Source: Nocardioides sp. zg-DK7169 (lineage in GTDB: Bacteria > Actinomycetota > Actinomycetes > Propionibacteriales > Nocardioidaceae). Taken from it: DNA of 64,000 nt. The stretch's first letter is position 1. Each line of letters begins with the position of its first letter. The position numbers and the translations under genes are program-made. The notes beneath the pieces are model-generated. The model had not been told where the DNA came from. It saw only the letters and a program-made list of their open reading frames with translations, and ran no database searches. Of this stretch, positions 57,557 to 64,000 are shown piece after piece. The stretch is taken from contig NZ_JABJRA010000006.1 of NCBI RefSeq assembly GCF_013155365.1, positions 186,001-250,000 on the forward strand, in the 5' to 3' direction.

Positions 57557-57562
57557 AAGGTA
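57557..57562 (-). promoter_or_regulatory. -10 element TACCTT of a leaderless promoter
   Basis: On the minus strand TACCTT ends six bases before the ATG at 57550. No Shine-Dalgarno lies between. Confidence 0.48.
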
Positions 57563-57684
57563 GAACACGTCACACCGCCCGTCCACGCGTGTTCCCGGTG
57601 GACGGTCGGGGTCTTGCCGGGGTGCGACGCACCGACGGGTGGGACCGGCGCTAAAGGATTCGCCTCCCCGGGTGCTGGCGGCGG

Positions 57685-59394
57685 ATGATCGACCTCGTGG
57701 GACACGTGGATGTGGCAGGGGTGCGCTACGAGCTGCCGGACGGGCGGGTGCTCCTCGACGAGGTCTCCTTCCGGGTCGGGGAGGGCGCCAAGGTGGCGCT
57801 GGTCGGGGCCAACGGCGCCGGGAAGACCACGCTGCTGCGCATCGTCACCGGCGAGCTGGCCCCGCACGCCGGATCGGTCACCCGCTCCGGCGGCCTGGGC
57901 GTGATGCGCCAGCACGTTGCCGCCGGCTCCACGACCGTCGCCGAGCTGCTGCTCTCGGTCTCGCCCCAACGCGTGCGCGACGCGGCCGCCGAGGTGGACC
58001 GCCTCGAGGCCGCGCTGATGGACACCGACGACGAGCGCACCCAGATGAAGTACGCCGAGGCGCTGGGCGAGTACGCCGACGCCGGCGGCTACGACCTCGA
58101 GGTCGTCTGGGACGTGTGCACGACCGCGGCGCTCGGCGCGCCGTACGACCGGGTGAAGTACCGCGACCTGACGACCCTGTCGGGCGGTGAGCAGAAGCGC
58201 CTGGTGCTGGAGTTCCTGCTGCGCGGGCCCGACCAGGTGCTGCTGCTCGACGAGCCGGACAACTACCTCGACGTGCCCGGCAAGATCTGGCTCGAGGAGC
58301 GGGTGCGCGAGTCCGACAAGACGATCCTGATGGTCAGCCACGACCGCGAGCTGCTCAACAACACCGCGACCCGGGTGGTCACCGTCGAGCTGGCCAGCGG
58401 CGGCCCCGGCGTGGGCAACTCGGTGTGGACCCACCCGGGCGGCTTCACCTCCTACCACGAGGCGCGCACCGACCGGTTCGCGCGCTTCGAGGAGCTGCGC
58501 CGCCGCTGGGACGAGGAGCACGCCAAGATCAAGGCGCTGGTGCTGCGGCTGAAGGTGAAGTCGGAGTTCAACGACGGCATGTCCAGCCAGTACCGCGCCG
58601 CCCAGACCCGGCTGCGCAAGTTCGAGGAGGCCGGCCCGCCGACCGAGCAGCCCCGCGAGCAGCAGGTGACGATGCGCCTCACCGGCGGCCGCACCGGCAA
58701 GCGGGCGGTGGTCTGCGAGGGCCTGGAGCTGACCGGGCTGATGCGCCCCTTCGACCTCGAGGTCTGGTACGGCGAGCGCGTGGCCGTCCTGGGCTCCAAC
58801 GGATCGGGCAAGTCGCACTTCCTGCGGCTGCTGGCCGCGGGCGGGACCGACCCCGACGTGGAGCACCGCCCGGTCGGCGACCTCGCCGTCGCCCCGGTCG
58901 CGCACACCGGCCGCGCCCGCCTGGGCGCGCGGGTGCGCCCGGGCTGGTTCGTGCAGACCCACGACCACCCCGAGCTGGTGGGTCGCACCCTGCTGGAGGT
59001 CCTGCACCGCGGCGACGGGCACCCCGACGGGCGCCGGGGCATGGGCCGTGAGCAGGCCAGCCGGGTGCTGGACCGCTACGAGCTCGCGCACGCCGGCGAG
59101 CAGACCTTCGAGTCGCTCTCCGGCGGCCAGCAGGCGCGCTTCCAGATCCTGCTGCTCGAGCTCTCCGGCGCGACCGTCCTGCTCCTCGACGAGCCGACCG
59201 ACAACCTCGACGTGCAGTCCGCCGAGGCGCTCGAGGCCGGCCTGGCCGCCTTCGAGGGGACCGTCCTCGCGGTGACCCACGACCGGTGGTTCGCCCGCGG
59301 CTTCGACCGGTTCCTGGTCTTCGGCTCCGACGGCGAGGTCTACGAGTCCGACGAGCCGGTGTGGGACGAGGGACGGGTCGTGCGCGCGCGATGA
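57685..59394 (+). CDS. ABC-F family ATPase
   Basis: A 569-residue ABC-F protein with two nucleotide-binding domains and no membrane segment. Domain 1: GANGAGKTT (Walker A), LSGGEQKRL (signature), LLLDEPDNYLDV (Walker B). A linker of about 80 residues with EEHAKIKALVLRLKVK follows. Domain 2: GSNGSGKSH, LSGGQQARF and LLLDEPTDNLDV. ABC-F proteins bind the ribosomal E site and change translation; some protect against antibiotics. Only the housekeeping or resistance alternatives can be stated, since the linker does not resemble known resistance factors. The Walker A Thr/Ser of domain 2 is followed by His where most have Thr or Ser. Its stop overlaps the GNAT start (ATGA). Confidence 0.93.
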   Translation: MIDLVGHVDVAGVRYELPDGRVLLDEVSFRVGEGAKVALVGANGAGKTTLLRIVTGELAPHAGSVTRSGGLGVMRQHVAAGSTTVAELLLSVSPQRVRDAAAEVDRLEAALMDTDDERTQMKYAEALGEYADAGGYDLEVVWDVCTTAALGAPYDRVKYRDLTTLSGGEQKRLVLEFLLRGPDQVLLLDEPDNYLDVPGKIWLEERVRESDKTILMVSHDRELLNNTATRVVTVELASGGPGVGNSVWTHPGGFTSYHEARTDRFARFEELRRRWDEEHAKIKALVLRLKVKSEFNDGMSSQYRAAQTRLRKFEEAGPPTEQPREQQVTMRLTGGRTGKRAVVCEGLELTGLMRPFDLEVWYGERVAVLGSNGSGKSHFLRLLAAGGTDPDVEHRPVGDLAVAPVAHTGRARLGARVRPGWFVQTHDHPELVGRTLLEVLHRGDGHPDGRRGMGREQASRVLDRYELAHAGEQTFESLSGGQQARFQILLLELSGATVLLLDEPTDNLDVQSAEALEAGLAAFEGTVLAVTHDRWFARGFDRFLVFGSDGEVYESDEPVWDEGRVVRAR

Positions 59395-60428
59395 GCCGGA
59401 CGTGCCCGGGCCTGGAGATCGTCGCGGTCGACCCGCACGACGAGCAGGCCCTCACCGCCTGGTACGACGCGTACGCCGAGGCCGAGCGCCACGGGCGCGG
59501 CCGCACCGCCACCGTCTGGCAGCTGCGCGAGCTCCAGGTGATGCTCGCCGAGCCCTCGATCCGGCGCCGCAGCACGGCGTGGGCCGGGCGCGTGGACGGG
59601 CGGACGGTCGCCGCGGGCTGGGTCCAGCTGCCGCTCCTGGACAACCTCGAGCGCGCCGAGCTGTCGGTGCAGGTGGTCCCCGCCGCCCGGCGCCGCGGCC
59701 ACGGCACCGCCATGCTCGCCCACCTCGAGCAGGTGGCCCGCGAGGAGGGACGCACCGTGCTGGGCGCCGAGGCGACCTACGACTACGACGCCGGCCCGGA
59801 CGGCGCCGGCGAGAGCGGGCCGGAGTTCGCCCGCGCCCGTGGCTTCGACCTGGTGCTCGGCGACGTGCAGCGGATCCTGGACCTGCCGGTGCCCGACGAG
59901 GTCCTCGACCGCCTCGCCGCCGAGGCCGCGCCGCACCACACGGCGTACACGCTGCGCTCGTGGGTGGGCCCCGTGCCCGAGGAGCTGCTGGTCGGCTGGG
60001 CCGACCTGACCTCCTCGCTGATGACCGAGGCGCCGATGGGGGAGCTGGACGTCGAGCGCGAGTCCGCCAGCACCGAGGCGGTGCGCGACGCGGAGGCGCT
60101 CGTGGCCAAGCAGGGCCGCACGAAGTACAACACCGTGGCGCTGGACGCCGAGGGGACGGTGGTCGCCTACACCGACCTCGCGACCACGGTGCACGAGCCG
60201 GGCCGCGCCTACCAGTGGGGGACCCTGGTGCGCCGCGAGCACCGCGGCCACCGTCTCGGCCTCGCGGTGAAGGTCGCCAACCTGCGCCTGCTCCAGGCCG
60301 AGTGCCCCGACCTGGACCACGTCGTCACCTACAACGCGGAGGTCAACGCCCACATGGTGGCCGTCAACGACGCGCTGGGCTATCGGGTGACCGCGCGGCT
60401 CGGGGAGTTCCAGAAGCGGCTGGCCTGA
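59391..60428 (+). CDS. GNAT acetyltransferase with two tandem domains
   Basis: A 345-residue protein with two GNAT domains. The first, at about 50-190, has the acetyl-CoA loop VVPAARRRGHGTAMLAHLE; the second, at about 220-340, has the loop TLVRREHRGHRLGLAVKVAN. This layout is that of MshD and related double-GNAT enzymes, with one active and one structural or degenerate domain. Which small molecule or protein it acetylates is unknown. Genes of this type often follow an ABC-F gene in actinobacteria, possibly for antibiotic tolerance. Translation is coupled to the ABC-F gene by a four-base overlap. A hairpin terminator follows. Confidence 0.88.
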   Translation: MSRTCPGLEIVAVDPHDEQALTAWYDAYAEAERHGRGRTATVWQLRELQVMLAEPSIRRRSTAWAGRVDGRTVAAGWVQLPLLDNLERAELSVQVVPAARRRGHGTAMLAHLEQVAREEGRTVLGAEATYDYDAGPDGAGESGPEFARARGFDLVLGDVQRILDLPVPDEVLDRLAAEAAPHHTAYTLRSWVGPVPEELLVGWADLTSSLMTEAPMGELDVERESASTEAVRDAEALVAKQGRTKYNTVALDAEGTVVAYTDLATTVHEPGRAYQWGTLVRREHRGHRLGLAVKVANLRLLQAECPDLDHVVTYNAEVNAHMVAVNDALGYRVTARLGEFQKRLA

Positions 60429-60445
60429 CCCGTCCGAGGACGGGA

Positions 60446-60476
60446 CAGGCCCCGCCGCCGGTGGCAGCGGGGCCTG
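60446..60476. terminator. Hairpin terminator after the GNAT gene
   Basis: CAGGCCCCGC (60446-60455) pairs with GCGGGGCCTG (60467-60476) across an 11-nt loop, between convergent genes. A smaller hairpin (CCGTCC/GGACGG) stands just before it. Confidence 0.75.
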
Positions 60477-60501
60477 CGGGAGCCGGTGTCGACCGGCAGG
60501 G

Positions 60502-60540
60502 GATCAGCCCGGGATCAGCCCGGGATCAGCCCGGGATCAG
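60502..60540. repeat. 11-bp tandem repeat reaching the serine protease stop codon
   Basis: GATCAGCCCGG occurs three times without gaps from 60502 and is followed by GATCAG. The last TCA is the stop codon (TGA on the minus strand) of the serine protease gene. Confidence 0.85.
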
Positions 60541-61838
60541 CTCTGGGCGGCGTCCGAGCCCAGCTCGAGGTCGGTGGTGCGCTCGTCGCCGTCGCGGCGG
60601 TAGGTCACCGAGACGACGTCGCCCGGGCGGTAGGACCGGATCGTCGCGATGAGCGAGTCGGCGCTGGTGACCTGGCTGTCGTCGATCTTCACGATGACGT
60701 CGCCGGACTCCAGGCCGGCCTCGGCGGCGGCGGAGCCCTTGCCCACCTCACGGACCAGGGCGCCCTCGCTGCCGTCGGCGCTGTCGCGGGTGACGTCGGA
60801 GACCGTGATGCCCAGGCGGGCGTGCGTCGGCTCCTCGCCGTCGATGATCTGCTCGACGATCGGCATCGCCGCGTCGATCGGGATCGCGAAGCCCAGCCCG
60901 ATCGAGCCGCCCTCGCTCTGCCCGAACGGCGAGGAGGAGCCGGTGGTCTGGATCGAGGAGTTGATGCCCACGACCCGGCCCTGGACGTCGACCAGCGGGC
61001 CGCCGGAGTTGCCGGGGTTGATGGCCGCGTCGGTCTGGATCGCGGGGTAGGCGGTGGTGCTGCCGGTCTGGTCGCTGCCGACGCCGACCGGGCGGTTCAG
61101 GGCGCTCACGATGCCGCTCGTGACGGTGGCGTCGAGACCGAACGGGGAGCCGATCGCGACCACGGGCTCGCCGACCTTGAGGTCGTTGGAGTTGCCGATG
61201 GTCGCCGGGGTCAGGTCCTTGACGTCCTCGGCCTGGATCACCGCGAGGTCGGTGAGGCTGTCGGTGCCGAGGATCCGGGCCTTGGCCCGGCGCCCGTCGC
61301 TGAAGGACACCGAGATGCTGCCGCCCTCGCCGGCGACCTCGACGACGTGGTCGTTGGTGAGGATCTTGCCGTCGGAGCTGATCACGACGCCGGAGCCGGA
61401 ACCGGCGCCCGAGCTTCCGGAGACGTCGATCTTGACCACCGACGGGAGCACCTTGTCGGCCACGGCCTGGACCGAGCCGGCGGCGGCAGGCTCGTCCCCG
61501 TCGTCGCTGGTCACGGTGGGGGAGAAGGTCTCGCCCATGGGGGAGGAGTCCGCGCCGTCGTCGTCGAAGGCGTTCCAGGCGGCGGCGCCGCCCACACCGG
61601 CGGCACCTCCCACGAGCAGGGAGGCAGTCACGACCATCGCCGCGAAGCGGCGCCGCCCGGAGACGGCCGACCCGGTTGCGGGTCCGGCCGCCGGCATCGG
61701 GGAGGTCAGCGGCGGCGGCGGGGGGCCGAGCGGCTGACCGAACGGGTGACCGGTCGTCGGGGTCACCGGCTGGGTGTCACCGGGCTCCGGTCCACGCGGA
61801 GCTCCGGCGGGGGGCGGGAAGGGAGGCTGGTCGGTCAT
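60537..61838 (-). CDS. HtrA/DegP-like S1C serine protease with PDZ domain
   Basis: A 433-residue membrane-anchored protease. The N-terminus is a Pro/Gly-rich cytoplasmic stretch of about 60 residues, one hydrophobic segment at about 65-90, then a trypsin-like domain with His164 (LTNDHVV), Asp197 (DLAVIQ) and Ser278 (GNSGGPL), and a PDZ domain at about 345-425 (GLESGDVIVKIDD). The layout is that of Mycobacterium HtrA/PepD quality-control proteases, which degrade damaged extracytoplasmic proteins. No Shine-Dalgarno is obvious before the ATG. The stop codon is supplied by the last unit of an 11-bp tandem repeat. It diverges from the surface protein gene over 245 bp in which I see no clear site. 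Confidence 0.93.
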   Translation of the reverse strand: MTDQPPFPPPAGAPRGPEPGDTQPVTPTTGHPFGQPLGPPPPPLTSPMPAAGPATGSAVSGRRRFAAMVVTASLLVGGAAGVGGAAAWNAFDDDGADSSPMGETFSPTVTSDDGDEPAAAGSVQAVADKVLPSVVKIDVSGSSGAGSGSGVVISSDGKILTNDHVVEVAGEGGSISVSFSDGRRAKARILGTDSLTDLAVIQAEDVKDLTPATIGNSNDLKVGEPVVAIGSPFGLDATVTSGIVSALNRPVGVGSDQTGSTTAYPAIQTDAAINPGNSGGPLVDVQGRVVGINSSIQTTGSSSPFGQSEGGSIGLGFAIPIDAAMPIVEQIIDGEEPTHARLGITVSDVTRDSADGSEGALVREVGKGSAAAEAGLESGDVIVKIDDSQVTSADSLIATIRSYRPGDVVSVTYRRDGDERTTDLELGSDAAQS

Positions 61839-62083
61839 GTACACAAGAGTGCCCACCCTGTCTGTGACATTCCTGAGACCCGGCTGGGGAGCGCTGAAGA
61901 AACGGTGCGTGGCCGGCGCGTGGAAGGACCTGCGTCGGCGGGTGCGCGACCAGACCAGTGTCGGTCGCGGGTAACACCGCCCCCACAGGCCGGGAACTCC
62001 TCGCCCACGGGTCGGCGACAGCCCGGTGCGGGGGCCGCCGCCGCTGCTTGGCTGGCCCGGACCGCACACCCGGGGGAGTCGTC

Positions 62084-64000
62084 ATGAGCCTGCACCTGTC
62101 CGAGAGCATCTCGTCCGTACCTCGCCCGAGGGTCCGCGCCCGCACCGGGCGGCGCGCGCTCGGCGCCGCCGTCGCGCTGGTCCTGGGCGCCGCCACGCTG
62201 TCCGTGGCGGCGAGCGGGGGAGCCGCGGCCGCCACGACCCCGTGCGCGCCGGTGACCCACCCGCTGGGCCTGGCCACCGGCTGGACCGAGTTCGTGGAGG
62301 GCAACGGGCACCGCACCTCGGAGTCCGAGGGATCGGTCGCCTACGGCGGTGACCTGCTCACCCCGATGACCGTCGGCGGCGACCTGACCGTCTCGCCGAG
62401 CACGCCGACCCTCGTGGTGGCCGGCCGGCATGGTGAGTGGTTCAACCTCCAGCGCGGCAGCGCCTTCGTCACCCCGCGCAGCGGCGTGAACCTCAACGGG
62501 GGCGGCTCCTACCTGAGTGCCAACCCGGTCGACTTCGCCGCCGCGTTCACGCACCTGCGGGCGACCTCGACCGCCTGGGGCGCGGCCCCGCAGAGCGGCA
62601 CGCTCGTGCGCGATGGCGACACGCAGAACAGGGTCCTCGTGCTGCGCGGCACCGACACCGCGCTCAACGTGTTCCACCTCGACCAGGCGCTCCTCGACGA
62701 GGCGCGCACGATCTCCTACGACGTCCCGCCCGGCGCCGCCGTCCTGGTCAACGTCGCCGGCACCAGCGTGCGCATCGACGGGGACAAGAAGATGACGCTG
62801 ACGCCGGACGGGGCGCAGCCGACGACCGCCGGCGTCCGCGCCCGGGGTCCGTTCCTGTGGAACTTCCCGGAGGCCACCAGCCTGCGGATCCGGGTGGGCA
62901 GCGACTTCGGCGGCCACCTGATCGCGCCGCGCGCCGCGGTCCGGGTGGACCTCGGGGTGATCGTGGGGCAGGTCGTCGCCGCGTCGTTCCACTCCGACAA
63001 CGAGACCCACGCCGCGTTCGTGCCGGCCAGCGTCTGCCTGCCCGCCCCGCCCCTGGACCCCGAGGACCCGGAGGTCCCCGAGCCCCCGAAGCGTTCCGAC
63101 GTCACCGTCACCAAGACCGCCTCCGCGGCCAGCGTGCCGGGCGGGAGCACCCTCGTCTACCGGCTGCGGGCCACCAACCTCGGCGCCGCGCCGGCCACCG
63201 GGGTGGTCGTCACGGACCGGCTGCCCGGCGGCGTCACGTTCGTGTCCGCGAGCGCACCCTGCACCCACGCCGGCGGCACCGTCACCTGCGCCGTCGGGAC
63301 CCTGGCGCCCAGTGCCTCCCGCGAGCTCGAGGTGCGCGTCCTCGTCGCCCCGATCGCCGGTGCGGGCCGGCCCTCGCACCCGCAGGCCTACCACTCGCTC
63401 ACGCCGTACAAGGTCGAGCAGCACGTCGACCTCGAGCCCGGCCAGACGCGCAGCGTGCGTGTGGACTGCGGGCCCGGTGACCTGGTGAGCGACGGCGCGC
63501 TGCGTACCGACCACGTCGACCAGGGCACCGGCACGCTCGCCGACGTCCGCATCCTCACCTCCCACGCCGTGGACGCGCGGACCTGGAAGGTCGTCGCGCG
63601 CAACCACGCGACCGGCCGGGCCCAGGCCAAGGCGTACGCCGTGTGCCTGCCCGGGCACACCGAGGTCGCGGACCGCCAGACCGGCCACGGCGACGGCCAC
63701 CGGCACCCGCTGGAGCTCGACGCCGAGCCGGTGACCGCGACGGTGGCCTACGGCCCCGGCACCCACCTCCAGACGCTGACCTGCCCGACGGGCAGCCGCC
63801 CCGTCGCGCCCGGCCACGCCGTCGCCGGCGGGCGCGCCACGCTGGTCTCCAGCGCGACCGGCACCGGGAGGAGCCGCACCTGGACCTTCGGCGTGCGCGT
63901 CGACGACCCGGCGACCGTGACGTTCAGCGTCTCCTGCCTGCGCACCACGACCGGTGCCGTGCAGGGCCACACCCACGAGCTGCACCTCACCCATGTCGTG
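62084..64000 (+). CDS. Choice-of-anchor A surface protein with DUF11 domain, 3' truncated
   Basis: The frame is open for 639 codons and leaves the window. The first 50 residues form a signal peptide after a basic start ([20 protein letters not shown]). Residues about 55-315 match the choice-of-anchor A domain ([59 protein letters not shown]). A Pro/Glu linker ([12 protein letters not shown]) leads to a DUF11 repeat at about 345-430 ([20 protein letters not shown]). A further domain contains two copies of an [19 protein letters not shown] His-rich strand. Such proteins are attached at the surface by a C-terminal signal that would lie beyond the window. GGGGGAG is the ribosome site. Confidence 0.85.
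   Translation, partial: MSLHLSESISSVPRPRVRARTGRRALGAAVALVLGAATLSVAASGGAAAATTPCAPVTHPLGLATGWTEFVEGNGHRTSESEGSVAYGGDLLTPMTVGGDLTVSPSTPTLVVAGRHGEWFNLQRGSAFVTPRSGVNLNGGGSYLSANPVDFAAAFTHLRATSTAWGAAPQSGTLVRDGDTQNRVLVLRGTDTALNVFHLDQALLDEARTISYDVPPGAAVLVNVAGTSVRIDGDKKMTLTPDGAQPTTAGVRARGPFLWNFPEATSLRIRVGSDFGGHLIAPRAAVRVDLGVIVGQVVAASFHSDNETHAAFVPASVCLPAPPLDPEDPEVPEPPKRSDVTVTKTASAASVPGGSTLVYRLRATNLGAAPATGVVVTDRLPGGVTFVSASAPCTHAGGTVTCAVGTLAPSASRELEVRVLVAPIAGAGRPSHPQAYHSLTPYKVEQHVDLEPGQTRSVRVDCGPGDLVSDGALRTDHVDQGTGTLADVRILTSHAVDARTWKVVARNHATGRAQAKAYAVCLPGHTEVADRQTGHGDGHRHPLELDAEPVTATVAYGPGTHLQTLTCPTGSRPVAPGHAVAGGRATLVSSATGTGRSRTWTFGVRVDDPATVTFSVSCLRTTTGAVQGHTHELHLTHVV

Noticed and set aside
1..64000. Prophage, integrative element, insertion sequence, tRNA or rRNA genes
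   Set aside because: I found no integrase, transposase, terminal inverted repeats, attachment duplications, cloverleaf or rRNA-like stretch on either strand.

Overview
The window comes from a high-GC actinobacterium, very probably a member of the Nocardioidaceae (Nocardioides or a close relative). This rests on coding GC of roughly 70-75%, the lexA / LysM protein / nrdR-nrdJ neighbourhood, hflX close to dapF, a class II ribonucleotide reductase, WS/DGAT and 13E12-type DUF222-HNH proteins, and many genes whose start codon lies 6-7 bases after a TANNNT -10 element with no Shine-Dalgarno site. It is mostly ordinary chromosome. I see no transposase, integrase, phage gene, CRISPR array, tRNA or rRNA. 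Both ends cut a gene: a RibD-like reductase on the left and a surface protein on the right.

Region 1 (1-9.5 kb) runs mainly on the plus strand: RibD-like reductase, gamma-glutamyltransferase, a flavin-binding PPOX-fold protein, dapF, an SDR, the ribosome-associated GTPase HflX, an SGNH hydrolase and a DinG/XPD-type helicase. A five-unit repeat array lies between dapF and the SDR. Region 2 (9.5-15.3 kb) is a DNA-damage and dNTP-supply block. lexA and a membrane LysM gene diverge from a spacer holding four LexA boxes, followed by nrdR-nrdJ behind two NrdR boxes 31 bp apart. Region 3 (15.3-24.6 kb) holds a DUF222-HNH gene, an SDR, a peptidase E homologue, a 14-TM drug exporter diverging from an old yellow enzyme across a palindrome, a YbaK-type deacylase, a flavodoxin and an FAD monooxygenase.

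Region 4 (24.6-38.9 kb) contains a possible YbjN/TY-chaperone protein, a TerC membrane protein, RlmC, a small autoregulated regulator/membrane-protein pair, a histidine-rich ScyD/E-like propeller protein, a Fur-family repressor coupled to catalase, Mug, and a coupled matrixin-like metalloprotease plus phosphodiester glycosidase. Region 5 (39-47.7 kb) has a lipoprotein/PKD gene pair crossed by a lower-GC block, a solitary Mod-like DNA methyltransferase, a WS/DGAT acyltransferase, a FUSC protein, a DinB2-type Y-family polymerase without the aromatic steric gate, and a frameshifted DUF222-HNH gene with a perfect LexA box inside its promoter.

Region 6 (47.7-64 kb) holds a YbdK-type ligase, a ThrE-type exporter, a DUF402 protein, an SDR, rocD behind a FadR-like operator, a two-component system diverging from a small acidic repeat protein across two inverted pairs of a 9-bp repeat, a KstD-like flavoprotein, an ABC-F ATPase, a double GNAT acetyltransferase, an HtrA/DegP-like protease and the choice-of-anchor A surface protein. 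The regulatory themes that recur are SOS control (lexA, the LysM gene, a DUF222-HNH gene), leaderless transcription, and operators that lie on or next to start codons.
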